A DNA stretch of 64,000 nucleotides from Alistipes sp. dk3624 (GCF_009557455.1 NZ_CP045651.1:1054001-1118000); one strand, 5' to 3'. Positions 9,801-17,991 are shown, numbered from the stretch's first letter. The notes: a model not told the origin generated them from the sequence alone. A program made the numbers and translations.

Positions 9801-9808
9801 TACCTTCG
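9801..9808 (+). promoter_or_regulatory. Weak internal promoter-like -7 box
   Basis: TACCTTCG differs from TAnnTTTG at one position and lies about 30 bp before the scaffold-like gene, in one of only two wider gaps of the cluster (83 bp). An internal promoter here would raise expression of the head genes. No clear -33 element was seen. Confidence 0.25.
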
Positions 9809-9839
9809 CAGCACCATACAAACCACCAAACAATCAACC

Positions 9840-10106
9840 ATGACAACGATCCGAGAACAATGGAACGCCCTACTGGGCAGGCTCGGCCTCACTCCCGACA
9901 CGGAGAACGGGGTGAGCGACAAACAACTGGAAACGCTGAACGAAGCGTTGGCGGGACCAGCCGACACGCCGGCCGAAGAGACGGCCGCCGGACAGACGGT
10001 AACGGCGACCCGAACGCTTCCGCACGAAGACCCATCCCCGACGGAAACGCCCCGTTCGGCCAACCAGGCGGCCTACGACAGCGATCTACGCAATTTCAGA
10101 CGATAA
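9840..10106 (+). CDS. Scaffold-like acidic small protein upstream of the capsid gene
   Basis: 88 residues. A short helical N-terminus (TIREQWNALLGRLGL) is followed by an acidic Ala/Glu/Thr/Pro-rich middle and a basic end (LRNFRR). Small helical, disordered proteins directly before the major capsid gene are commonly scaffolds or head-assembly proteins. No sequence motif proves this, so the assignment rests on position and composition. Confidence 0.5.
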   Translation: MTTIREQWNALLGRLGLTPDTENGVSDKQLETLNEALAGPADTPAEETAAGQTVTATRTLPHEDPSPTETPRSANQAAYDSDLRNFRR

Positions 10107-10118
10107 GGCCGGACTGCG

Positions 10119-10137
10119 TAAAGTAATATTTACTTTA
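10119..10137. promoter_or_regulatory. AT-rich inverted repeat upstream of the capsid gene
   Basis: TAAAGTAA-TAT-TTACTTTA is a perfect 8-bp inverted repeat in a 70-bp AT-rich spacer before the capsid start. The low GC of this spacer stands out within the GC-rich cluster. It could be an operator or a transcript-stabilising hairpin that favours capsid expression. Confidence 0.3.
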
Positions 10138-10176
10138 TAAAAGAACACTAAAACATTTTTGTAAACTATAAAAATT

Positions 10177-11421
10177 ATGGCAAAAATCGAAAACCCTAAA
10201 AACTACACCGGACGCGACCTCGAAACGATCTTTTTTCGGCCGATGCTGAGCGGGTCGGACGCCGTCGACCTGGGCATCAAAATCCTGTACAACACCCCCG
10301 TTCCGACGACGCTCCAATTCTGGAAACGGGCGGGGGACATCCTGCAAAAATACACGGCGAGCGGCTGGAACGGAGGAGAAAGCGCAACCAAATTTCAAAA
10401 GCAGATCCAACTGTCGAAAGTAAAGGCGGAAGTCGGATACTCGGCCGACGACTACTTCAACATGGTTTACGAAACGATTGCCGGACGCAGCGACGTCAAC
10501 CTGGACGACCTGTCCGGGACGGAACTGGAAGCCGCCGAAACGTCCCTGTTCCGGGAAGCCGTCGCGGAAAGCATCCGTGCGACGATGTGGCTCGGGGACA
10601 CCGAACGCAACGGGCAGTTGGCAACCTTCGACGGATTCGTCAAACGCCTGCTCGCGGACAGCGGGCCCGGTGAAAACGACGTACCCTGCTTCTACCTGCC
10701 GGAAAATTTTGCCGGCAACAGCGACACCGACGCTGCCGAAAAAGTGTTCAAGAAGCTGTGGGAAGATGCGCCGGAAGTTCTGAAAGCGTTCAAACCGCAA
10801 GGCAATCTGGTTTATCTGGTAACGTCGGATATCTATGCCAGATACGAGGAAGAACTCGATAACGTGGTACTCGAATCGGCTTATCTCGCCAAGCAAAACG
10901 GACGCGAAGCGCTCTCATACCGAGGGATACCGGTAATCGACATCCAAGTAACGCCTTACCTGAAAACGTGCGGGGACATGCCGCAGACGTTCGCGCTGCT
11001 CACCGACCGTAGAAATCTGGCGATCGCGGTCAACACGGCCGACTTCCCGGGAACCGAAATCCGGATGTGGTACAATCCCGATCAGATGGAAAACCGACAA
11101 CGGGCCATCTTTATGGCCGGATGCGACTACCTGCTCCCCGAAATGGTTTCGATGGCGGTCGGAGGCATCTCCGCGACACTGTCCTCGGACGGCATCGACG
11201 CTTCGGGCGGAGCGGTCAGCATCACCGTAAAAGGATACCGCGCCGTGAACAGCCTAACGGCGCAGGGACTCGCAAACGACGACAGCCCGGTAGGAGAAGC
11301 CGTCCCGCTGACCGGGGAACAGGGCGTTTTCGGCGGAACGCTGACCGGAAGCGGTATTGTCAAAATCCGCTGCACCGTCACCTACCTCAACGGGGAGAGC
11401 GGAGAATTCATCATCCAGTAA
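10177..11421 (+). CDS. Major capsid protein with C-terminal Ig-like domain
   Basis: 414 residues. The first 330 (starting AKIENPKNYTGRDLETIFFR) resemble the HK97-type capsid proteins of Bacteroidetes phages: helical arm, then a mixed domain containing DIYARYEEELDNVVLESAYL and a P-domain-like ending (MWYNPDQMENRQRAIFMAGC). The last 80 residues (ISATLSSDGIDASGGAVSIT onward) look like an Ig-like beta-sandwich, a common surface decoration. No prohead protease gene is visible. The open frame is intact. Identification as capsid is based on remembered family resemblance plus position between a scaffold-like and a tail-tube-like gene. Confidence 0.65.
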   Translation: MAKIENPKNYTGRDLETIFFRPMLSGSDAVDLGIKILYNTPVPTTLQFWKRAGDILQKYTASGWNGGESATKFQKQIQLSKVKAEVGYSADDYFNMVYETIAGRSDVNLDDLSGTELEAAETSLFREAVAESIRATMWLGDTERNGQLATFDGFVKRLLADSGPGENDVPCFYLPENFAGNSDTDAAEKVFKKLWEDAPEVLKAFKPQGNLVYLVTSDIYARYEEELDNVVLESAYLAKQNGREALSYRGIPVIDIQVTPYLKTCGDMPQTFALLTDRRNLAIAVNTADFPGTEIRMWYNPDQMENRQRAIFMAGCDYLLPEMVSMAVGGISATLSSDGIDASGGAVSITVKGYRAVNSLTAQGLANDDSPVGEAVPLTGEQGVFGGTLTGSGIVKIRCTVTYLNGESGEFIIQ

Positions 11422-11444
11422 TCAACCGATAAAACAGACCGATT

Positions 11445-11981
11445 ATGTCATTGTCAAATTACGCCCGATCCAGAAGCCGACGAAACGGAGGGATCCGCCT
11501 GATCGGACTGGTCGAACAGAGCGACGTGGCCGAAGTGACCTACGCGAGCGCGGAGAAAGGATACTCCGCGATCCGGCTCGACGAAGACTGTTATTTTTCG
11601 AAATACGAATTCCGGGAAGATGAAGCCGAATACCGGGAGACCGTTTCGGTCGTCAACGGGGCGCAGGTCGTCACCCACGAGCTGATCTTCACGCTCGATA
11701 AGATGGGCAACGACAGCTCCCCGGCGATCACCTCGATCGCCGACGCCGCACGCAACGGGCTGATCGCCCTGCTGACGACTCCGAACGGGGATTCGTTCTT
11801 GGTAGGCTACTCCGTCGAGTTCGAAAAAGAACGGCCACTGAGACTCGTTTCGGCCAACGGAACGACCGGAAAACAGCTTGCCGAAGGAACGAACGAAGTC
11901 ATCACGCTGCGCAGCCAAGACGTTTCGAAAGCCAAACCGTTCTTCGGGGATATGGAAACGCTGTTCTCCGCAGCCGGATAG
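11445..11981 (+). CDS. Phage tail tube-like protein
   Basis: 178 residues, beta-rich, ending in LRSQDVSKAKPFFGDMETLF. Size, strand pattern and place directly after the capsid gene suggest a major tail (tube) protein of a long non-contractile tail; no sheath gene is present. No motif is diagnostic on its own. The ATG lies 21 bp after the capsid stop. Confidence 0.5.
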   Translation: MSLSNYARSRSRRNGGIRLIGLVEQSDVAEVTYASAEKGYSAIRLDEDCYFSKYEFREDEAEYRETVSVVNGAQVVTHELIFTLDKMGNDSSPAITSIADAARNGLIALLTTPNGDSFLVGYSVEFEKERPLRLVSANGTTGKQLAEGTNEVITLRSQDVSKAKPFFGDMETLFSAAG

Positions 11982-12054
11982 CAATCGAAACCAACGGGAA
12001 ACGGGAGCCGGCAACGAACGCTCTCCTGTTTCCCGTTGAAAAAAACTCATTCCG

Positions 12055-13278
12055 ATGAAAACGAAAAATACATCCAGAAACCTGTATGTGCGCGGGAATA
12101 CGGTCAATCCGTTCGCAGCGGCCGGCCCCGACAAGGCGGGAAACGAACGTTACTGGCGATGGGGATCGGACAACCTGTTCCCGAATGCCCTGGCGCTGAT
12201 GTCGCGCCGGTCGCCCACACACCGGAGAATCATCAACGACAAAGCGGATTACATCTCGGGCAAAGGATTCACCTGCGATCCGGAACGCCGAACGCTGGCG
12301 GCCATCGCGGAACGGGCGAACGGGGCCGGAGAATCGCTGCGCGTGATCCTCAATAAACTGGCATTCGACAAATCGCTGTTCGGAAACGCATTTCTCGAAA
12401 TAGCGACCGACCCGGACGAAACATCCCTGTCGCTGTTCCACCAGGACGCCTCGCGGTGCCGGGTCGCACGGGACGGAACGCACATCTTGCTGCACCACGA
12501 CTGGACCGCATTCACATTGCAGCAGGCCAAATCGCTGCCGCTCTACCCGATATTCGAACCGGCCCCGGACGGGACGCTGCGGTCGATCGTTCATTATAAA
12601 GACTACGAACCGATGTTCGAACACTACGGACTGCCGGCCTACATCGCCGGACTGAACGTATCGGCGATCGCCTACAAGACCGACCAATGGAACATCAGCC
12701 GGTTGGACAACTCGTTCCAACTGTCGGGTATCATGGTGCTGGACGGAGACGTGGATAACGAACAGGACGCTTACGACATCATCTCGGCCGCAGAAAAACG
12801 ATTCGCCGGAAAACCGGGACAGGTGATGTTCATGGTCAAAAACACCGAAGAGACGGACAACTCGAAATTCGTACCCATCGCCTCGGCCAACGAGGGAGAC
12901 TGGAAACTGCTGCACGACCAGGCTACGTCGGACATCGTGGTCGCACATTCGTGGTTCCGGTCGCTGAGCGGACTGGACTATACGACCGGATTCAACGCCG
13001 AACGCATCCTGCACGAATATGAAATCGCCCTGAACACGCTGATTCTCGGAGAACAGCAGGAACTGCTGGAACCGATCCGGACGGTCATCGAACGCTGTCT
13101 GCACTGCGAGGCGTCGTCGTTGCAAGTCATCAACCGCCCTCCCACCCGATCAAAACCGCTGTACATGAAAGTGTGGGAAGCCCGCAAAAACGACGGGCTG
13201 AGCTACGACCCGGACGATCCGGAACAGAACCTCTACCTGGCGCAGATCACCAAATACGCGCTCCGCAACATCGACTAA
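12055..13278 (+). CDS. Phage portal protein
   Basis: 407 residues. The N-terminal GNERYWRWGSDNLFPNALAL and the following HRRIINDKADYISGKGF fit portal proteins of Bacteroidetes phages, as do the central helical stem and the DVDNEQDAYDIISAAEKRF region. In a virion the portal forms the dodecameric ring at one capsid vertex and docks the terminase. No terminase gene is found next to it, where one would be expected. The frame is intact. Confidence 0.75.
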   Translation: MKTKNTSRNLYVRGNTVNPFAAAGPDKAGNERYWRWGSDNLFPNALALMSRRSPTHRRIINDKADYISGKGFTCDPERRTLAAIAERANGAGESLRVILNKLAFDKSLFGNAFLEIATDPDETSLSLFHQDASRCRVARDGTHILLHHDWTAFTLQQAKSLPLYPIFEPAPDGTLRSIVHYKDYEPMFEHYGLPAYIAGLNVSAIAYKTDQWNISRLDNSFQLSGIMVLDGDVDNEQDAYDIISAAEKRFAGKPGQVMFMVKNTEETDNSKFVPIASANEGDWKLLHDQATSDIVVAHSWFRSLSGLDYTTGFNAERILHEYEIALNTLILGEQQELLEPIRTVIERCLHCEASSLQVINRPPTRSKPLYMKVWEARKNDGLSYDPDDPEQNLYLAQITKYALRNID

Positions 13279-13290
13279 ACACGCAAAGAC

Positions 13291-13758
13291 ATGACCGACT
13301 TACTGATTACCGCCGCCGAAGTGCTGGAAACGGCCTTCCCGTCGAACGAATACGTTCCGGAAGGGATGATCGTCCCGGCCCGAATCGAAACGGCGCAACT
13401 GGGATTCCTGCGCCCGGTATTCGGCAAACTGTACGACAAACTGGGCGAAGAACCGTACGCGGCTTTTTGCCGGACATATATAAAGCCCGCGCTGGCTTAC
13501 TACGTACGCTACCTGATGGTAGACGAACAGTGCGCCGCGATCGGTGCGGCCGGCATCCGGCAGAACAAATCCGCCTACACGGAAGCCGTCCCGGACAGCC
13601 GGCTGCACCGGCTGCGCAGGCAGGCGCGCAACGATGCCGACACGCTGCTGGACAAGGCGATCGACTACGTGGAAAACAATCCGGCGATGTTCCCGGAATA
13701 CGACCCGAAAGAAAATATCCGCCGCCGGGTCTTGATAAAAGGCGGATTCATTCTGTAA
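13291..13758 (+). CDS. Head-tail connector-like protein (DUF6712-like)
   Basis: 155 residues, helical, starting TDLLITAAEVLETAFPSNEY, which I recall as typical of DUF6712-type connector proteins beside portal genes in Bacteroidetes prophages. It starts 12 bp after the portal stop. The role of bridging portal and tail is inferred. Confidence 0.6.
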   Translation: MTDLLITAAEVLETAFPSNEYVPEGMIVPARIETAQLGFLRPVFGKLYDKLGEEPYAAFCRTYIKPALAYYVRYLMVDEQCAAIGAAGIRQNKSAYTEAVPDSRLHRLRRQARNDADTLLDKAIDYVENNPAMFPEYDPKENIRRRVLIKGGFIL

Positions 13759-13769
13759 AAACGCCTCGT

Positions 13770-14189
13770 ATGAAACAAATGATCGGAACGATCTCTTCGG
13801 TCGCGGCCCTGTTCGCGCCGGTGCAACCGCTGGTATGCTGCGCGCTGGCATTCGTATGCGTCGATTTCGCAACGGGCGTCGCGGCGAGCTACAAACGCGC
13901 CGGACGCATGAAACGCCCGTGGGCCTTCGAAAGCGACAAGGCATGGAGAACCGTCTACAAGCTGGTCTTCGTCACGGTAGGCATCGCGATGACGTGGCTG
14001 ATCGACACCTGCATCCTCCCGTTCGCAGGGCTGCGCCTGGCCAACCTGTTCACAGGATTCGTCTGCGGCGTGGAGCTGTGGAGCTACCTGGAGAATGCAG
14101 CCGAAATATCGGAACACCCGCTATTCCGGAAACTAAAAAAATACATGAAACAGGAAATCGACCGAAAACTCGAAAAAAATTCGCTATGA
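13770..14189 (+). CDS. Phage holin (phage_holin_4 / TcdE-like)
   Basis: 139 residues from ATG 13770. Three hydrophobic segments (about residues 8-35, 58-78 and 85-105) are followed by a basic C-terminal tail (KLKKYMKQEIDRKLEK). VDFATGVAASYKRAGRMK and GFVCGVELWSYLENAAEI match the family in which such holins form lesions in the inner membrane. The stop overlaps the lysozyme start (ATGA), the usual arrangement of a lysis cassette. Confidence 0.8.
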   Translation: MKQMIGTISSVAALFAPVQPLVCCALAFVCVDFATGVAASYKRAGRMKRPWAFESDKAWRTVYKLVFVTVGIAMTWLIDTCILPFAGLRLANLFTGFVCGVELWSYLENAAEISEHPLFRKLKKYMKQEIDRKLEKNSL

Positions 14190-14683
14190 TCTACGAAAAC
14201 AAAGTCCCGCCGGCATTCGCCGGTAAAGTAAAACAAATCGCAGCCCGACTCGGCGTCAACCCGGATCACCTGATGGCGATCATGTGGAGCGAAAGCCGCC
14301 TCGATCCCTCGGCGCGGAATCCGCGCGGCGGGGCCGTCGGGTTGATCCAGTTCATGCCGGCTACGGCGGAAGGACTCGGAACGACCGCAGAAAAACTATT
14401 GAAAATGACCGGGGAAGAACAGCTCGATTACGTCGAACTGTTTTTCAGGCCCTATGCCGCACGCTGCCGGACGTTCGCAGACCTCTATCTGGCTTGTTTT
14501 TTCCCGGCCGCCATCGGCAAACCGGACGGATACGTCCTACAGACCCGGCGGCTGCCGGCCCGTGTGATCGCCCGGCAGAACCCGATTTTCGACACCGACG
14601 GAGACGATAGGATCACCGTCGGCGAATTCCGAGCAAAACTGAAATCGCTGATTCCCGATGCGCTGCATCCGTACCTTTTTTAA
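14186..14683 (+). CDS. SLT-type lytic transglycosylase (phage endolysin)
   Basis: 165 residues. LMAIMWSESRLDPSARNPRG contains the catalytic Glu of soluble lytic transglycosylases (SES), followed by the GLIQFMP motif. A late Asp-rich stretch (DTDGDDRITVGEF) resembles a dockerin/EF-hand calcium loop. No signal peptide is present, so release depends on the upstream holin. It cleaves peptidoglycan between MurNAc and GlcNAc. Confidence 0.85.
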   Translation: MIYENKVPPAFAGKVKQIAARLGVNPDHLMAIMWSESRLDPSARNPRGGAVGLIQFMPATAEGLGTTAEKLLKMTGEEQLDYVELFFRPYAARCRTFADLYLACFFPAAIGKPDGYVLQTRRLPARVIARQNPIFDTDGDDRITVGEFRAKLKSLIPDALHPYLF

Positions 14684-15149
14684 ATGCGGTCTGCCGGTAC
14701 TGCTGACGGCGACGGTCGCAGGGAGCGGCTGCAGGACAAGCAGGAACCTGCAATCGCACGACCGGCAGTCGCTGCGCGACACGACGGCGACCGTCCGATC
14801 GGAAAAAGACAAGGTTGCGGAACAACTGACCGACGACTGGGAAAACTGGGAGATCGTCCGTACCGAATACGTTTTGAAAGGCCGCGACACCGTCCCCGAT
14901 ACGATGCGACGGATACCGGCGGGAATCAAACGGGTCACCCGCGTACGAGGTATCAGACACAGCACCTCGGTCAATAAAAAAGAAGAACAGGAAAAAACGG
15001 CGCAATCCGTACGACTCCGCCGGACGGAATCGCAAACGGAGACTGCGAAAACCGTAAAAAAATCCTCCGCCGGACGAATTGCACTGTATGCGATCGGGCT
15101 GGTCGCACTGTGGCTGGCGCTCCGTTCGATCGGAAAACGGTTATTGTAA
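14658..15149 (+). CDS. Candidate unimolecular spanin (lipoprotein signal plus C-terminal membrane helix)
   Basis: 163 residues; the ATG lies 26 bp inside the end of the lysozyme gene. The N-terminus (MRCIRTFFKCGLPVLLTATV) is a signal sequence ending in a Cys (AGSGC), consistent with a lipoprotein despite a weak lipobox. The middle is charged and helical. Residues 140-156 (IALYAIGLVALWLALRS) form a transmembrane helix with a basic end. An outer-membrane lipid anchor plus an inner-membrane C-terminal helix is the layout of a u-spanin, which disrupts the outer membrane. Position last in the lysis cassette supports this. Confidence 0.55.
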   Translation: MRCIRTFFKCGLPVLLTATVAGSGCRTSRNLQSHDRQSLRDTTATVRSEKDKVAEQLTDDWENWEIVRTEYVLKGRDTVPDTMRRIPAGIKRVTRVRGIRHSTSVNKKEEQEKTAQSVRLRRTESQTETAKTVKKSSAGRIALYAIGLVALWLALRSIGKRLL

Positions 15150-15164
15150 AACCGGATCGAAACT

Positions 15165-15719
15165 CTAAAGCAAGCGATTCTCGGCAAAATACCGCCAAAG
15201 CGGAGCCGCATGCAACGCTTGTTTGACCCGGTCGGTCAACAGCAGATCACGGACCTCGTCCTGTGAAAGCAAGTGCACGGTCAGGTCTTCGGTCGCTTCG
15301 AGATGCTGCTCCGAAACGGGTTCGACATCCTCGGCGACAAAACAATGGGTCAGGTTGGTATGCGTAGACGGATTGGCCGAAACGGTCATCAGCTCGCGCC
15401 ACGTTCCACGGCCGTAACCGGTCTCCTCAAGCAACTCCCGTCGGGCGGCGGCGAGCGGCGAGGCATCCTCCGGATCGCAAACCCCGGCACACAGTTCCAT
15501 CAAGGCGCACCCCAGACCGTGCCGGTACTGACGAATGAAAACGAACTTCCGATCGCGGGTAATCGCAATCGTATTCACCCATTCCGGATATTCGAGAACG
15601 TAGTATTCGGGAACCGGATTCCCGTTAGGCAGCACGATGGATTCCCTGCGCACCGTAAGCCACGGACGGTTGAAAAGATACTCGCTCTGCAATACTTCCA
15701 CTTTTTTCTCTTCGGACAT
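15165..15719 (-). CDS. NUDIX hydrolase (ADP-ribose pyrophosphatase-like)
   Basis: 184 residues from the ATG at 15719. An upstream in-frame ATG at 15755 adds only 12 atypical residues, so the shorter form is preferred. The NUDIX box is present as AAARRELLEETGY with the leading Gly in ELCAGVCDPED; spacing from Gly to the REL core is one residue longer than the consensus. Family members hydrolyse nucleoside diphosphates linked to another moiety, such as ADP-ribose. The gene converges on the phage-derived cluster (15-bp gap) and diverges from the helicase. Confidence 0.85.
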   Translation of the reverse strand: MSEEKKVEVLQSEYLFNRPWLTVRRESIVLPNGNPVPEYYVLEYPEWVNTIAITRDRKFVFIRQYRHGLGCALMELCAGVCDPEDASPLAAARRELLEETGYGRGTWRELMTVSANPSTHTNLTHCFVAEDVEPVSEQHLEATEDLTVHLLSQDEVRDLLLTDRVKQALHAAPLWRYFAENRLL

Positions 15720-15833
15720 TTTACACTCTTTAAACGCAACGGCAATTTTACTCAAAATTTTCCGGGCCGCAAAACGATTTCAGGAAATCGGACAGACACC
15801 GGTAAGTCCGGAACAAAAAACGTGATACTGAGA

Positions 15834-15872
15834 GGAAAACCGCGACAAAAACAAAATTTGTCGCGGTTTTCC
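15834..15872. repeat. Perfect 16-bp inverted repeat between divergent genes
   Basis: GGAAAACCGCGACAAA (15834-15849) and TTTGTCGCGGTTTTCC (15857-15872) are exact reverse complements around a 7-nt spacer. The repeat lies between the NUDIX gene (leftward) and the helicase gene (rightward) and reaches the -33 region of the helicase promoter. Short T-runs follow both arms, so it could end transcripts in either direction, but no gene ends here. An operator or an attenuator of the helicase leader is equally possible. Confidence 0.6.
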
Positions 15873-15883
15873 ATTTATTTACG

Positions 15884-15891
15884 TATCTTTG
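15884..15891 (+). promoter_or_regulatory. Promoter -7 box of the DEAD-box helicase gene
   Basis: TATCTTTG matches TAnnTTTG exactly. The leader to the ATG at 16001 is about 100 nt, consistent with the long leaders often seen for cold-inducible RNA helicases. The -33 element would lie within the right arm of the inverted repeat. Confidence 0.6.
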
Positions 15892-16000
15892 CCGCAAATT
15901 TATGATTTGTCACTTGTATCGGAATTGCGTCGCCCTGACGCCATGACCTAAAAAATTTACATGTCGGTCATATTTTACACCACAATAACTATACATATAC

Positions 16001-17824
16001 ATGGTTCAATTAGAAGAATTCGGAGCGCTCGGACTGACCGATGTCACCCTCGAAGCCATTAAAGCGAAAGGCTTCGAAACCCCGTCTCCGATCCAGAAAC
16101 TCACGATCCCCGTTCTGCTCGACGACGAAAAAACAAACGATATCATCGCACAGGCCCAGACCGGCACCGGTAAAACCGCCGCTTTCGGCCTGCCAATCCT
16201 CGAACGACTGCGCCCGCAGAAAGGAGCGACCCAAGCGCTGATTCTGGTTCCCACCCGCGAACTGGCCCTGCAGGTTACCGAAGAAATCCTATCGTTCAAC
16301 GCCAAACGCAAACTCGTCATTTCGCCGATCTACGGAGGAGCTTCGATGACCGAACAACTGCGGCGTCTGGGCAAAGGCATCGATGTCGTAGTCGGCACGC
16401 CCGGCCGCATCCTCGACCACCTGCGTCGCGGAACACTGGACATCAAGGCCCTGAAATACCTGATCCTCGACGAAGCGGACGAAATGCTCAATATGGGCTT
16501 TATCGAAGACGTCGAAGAAATCTTGTCCAATACGAACGACTACCGCCGCATCCTGCTGTTTTCGGCGACCATGCCCGAACGGATCATCCGCCTGTCGAAA
16601 AAATACATGCGCGACGTGGAAATCCTGCGCGTACCGGCACAAGAAGTCACCACCGAACTGACCGACCAGATCTACTTCGAAGTGCGCGACAGCGACAAAT
16701 TCGACGCGCTGACGCGAATCATCGACGTCGAACCCGAATTTTACGGGATCGTCTTCTGCCGCACCAAGATCGGCGTGGACGAAGTGGTCAACAAGCTGAC
16801 CGAACGCGGGTATGCGGCCGAAGGACTGCACGGCGACGTTTCGCAGGTACAACGCGAAAAAATCCTGAAACGATTCAAGAAAAAGCTGGCCAATATACTG
16901 GTAGCCACCGACGTGGCGGCGCGCGGGATCGACATCAACAACCTGACCCACGTGATCAATTATTCGCTGCCGCAGGACACTGAATCCTACGTGCATCGGA
17001 TCGGCCGCACGGGCCGCGCCGGCAATACCGGTACGGCGATCACGTTCATCTCGCATTCGGAATACCGGCAGTTCAGTTCGCTGAAACGGGAAATCAAAGT
17101 GGACATCAAGAAAGTCGCCCTGCCGTCGGCGCAGGATGTCGTCGAGATCAAAAAGACCAAGATCAAGGACGACCTGATCGAAATCGTCGAAAGCGAGTCG
17201 TACCGCAAATATACCGAAATGGCCGGCGAGGTGCTGCAAAACCTCGACCCGGAAGTGGCGCTGGCGGCCCTGCTGAAACTGGCGTTCAAAAACGAACTCG
17301 AAGAGAGCAGCTACCCCGAAATCCGTTCGATCAACGTCGACCGCAAAGGAACGGCGCGGCTGTTCATCTCGATCGGCAAAATGGACGGTTTCGACGCCCG
17401 CAAACTGACCGACATGCTGAAACGCGAGTGTCGGCTGCCGGACAACAAGATCGACGACGTACGGGTGATGGATAGCTATTCGTTCGTAACCGTGCCGTTC
17501 TCGGACGCCCGGCAGGCGATCCGCCAGCTCAACGACATCAACCGCGGAGGACGCCCGATCGCGGAACTCGCCAAAGACGGCGATTCCGGCGAAAACAGGG
17601 AACGTTCGGGACGGGACTTCCGGAAAGAGAAGCGCAAAGGCGCGCGGAAAGAGGATCGGAAAACGGAACGCAGGGACGCCGCCCGCAAATCCGGCGGAAA
17701 TCCGAGAAAAAACGACTTCGACTGGAACAACGTCCAGTGGGATGCGGTCAATCCGGCAGCCGGCTGGGGCGGCAAAGCGGGCTTCGACAAACGGGCCGGC
17801 GGTAAGAAACGCGGCAAACGGTAA
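16001..17824 (+). CDS. DEAD-box ATP-dependent RNA helicase (DeaD/CsdA-like)
   Basis: 607 residues. All core motifs are present in order: Q motif (FETPSPIQ), AQTGTGKTAAF (Walker A), PTRELA, GTPGR, LDEADEML (Walker B), SAT, and HRIGRTGRAGNTG (motif VI). Residues about 450-530 form a DbpA-type RNA-binding domain. The last 90 residues are an Arg/Lys/Gly-rich disordered tail. Such proteins unwind RNA and act in ribosome assembly and mRNA turnover, above all in the cold. The gene is monocistronic, with its own promoter and terminator. Confidence 0.93.
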   Translation: MVQLEEFGALGLTDVTLEAIKAKGFETPSPIQKLTIPVLLDDEKTNDIIAQAQTGTGKTAAFGLPILERLRPQKGATQALILVPTRELALQVTEEILSFNAKRKLVISPIYGGASMTEQLRRLGKGIDVVVGTPGRILDHLRRGTLDIKALKYLILDEADEMLNMGFIEDVEEILSNTNDYRRILLFSATMPERIIRLSKKYMRDVEILRVPAQEVTTELTDQIYFEVRDSDKFDALTRIIDVEPEFYGIVFCRTKIGVDEVVNKLTERGYAAEGLHGDVSQVQREKILKRFKKKLANILVATDVAARGIDINNLTHVINYSLPQDTESYVHRIGRTGRAGNTGTAITFISHSEYRQFSSLKREIKVDIKKVALPSAQDVVEIKKTKIKDDLIEIVESESYRKYTEMAGEVLQNLDPEVALAALLKLAFKNELEESSYPEIRSINVDRKGTARLFISIGKMDGFDARKLTDMLKRECRLPDNKIDDVRVMDSYSFVTVPFSDARQAIRQLNDINRGGRPIAELAKDGDSGENRERSGRDFRKEKRKGARKEDRKTERRDAARKSGGNPRKNDFDWNNVQWDAVNPAAGWGGKAGFDKRAGGKKRGKR

Positions 17825-17870
17825 CGCGCATACCGAAAACACACGGCCATTCATGTCAAAGTGACAGGGC

Positions 17871-17906
17871 AAACTGACAGAGAAAGGACTCCTTTGTCAG
17901 TTTTTT
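17871..17906 (+). terminator. Rho-independent terminator of the helicase gene
   Basis: AAACTGACA (17871-17879) pairs with TGTCAGTTT (17895-17903). Inside it AAGGA pairs with TCCTT. A run of six T follows at 17901-17906. It lies 47 bp after the helicase stop. Confidence 0.8.
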
Positions 17907-17959
17907 CGTTCGAAAACCTGACATTTCCCGTTTGGCATATTATGTGTAAAAGAATGGAA

Positions 17960-17991
17960 CGTTTCCGTAAAAGGAATGTCCACCGGAAACG
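17960..17991 (+). promoter_or_regulatory. Inverted repeat in the groES upstream region
   Basis: CGTTTCCG (17960-17967) and CGGAAACG (17984-17991) are exact reverse complements about 50 bp before groES. The classic CIRCE operator (TTAGCACTC) is absent. The repeat could be a leader hairpin or a regulator site in the heat-shock control region. No exact TAnnTTTG box was found here, so the groE promoter may use another sigma factor or a degenerate box. Confidence 0.3.

Larger units (their letters stand above)
3848..15149 (+). mobile_element. Phage-derived structural and lysis gene cluster (defective or domesticated prophage)
   Basis: Fifteen genes on one strand with gaps of 0-85 bp and several 4-bp overlaps. 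Recognisable products are tail proteins, a scaffold-like protein, major capsid, tail tube, portal, connector, holin, lysozyme and a spanin-like protein. No terminase, integrase, repressor, replication gene or full-length tape measure was found. The flanks are rnhB and a NUDIX gene, whose stop lies 15 bp beyond the last cluster stop. Base composition looks like the neighbouring housekeeping genes, which suggests long residence. Possible identities are a decayed prophage, a satellite or gene-transfer-agent-like particle that borrows packaging genes, or a particle with another function. Confidence 0.75.

Noticed and set aside
3464-15164. Attachment-site direct repeats at the ends of the phage-derived cluster
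   Set aside because: No shared repeat of useful length was found by eye at the two ends, and no integrase is present; a computed repeat search would be needed.
16289-17872. Long minus-strand open frame opposite the helicase
   Set aside because: Shadow of the DEAD-box gene, which has every helicase motif in the forward frame.
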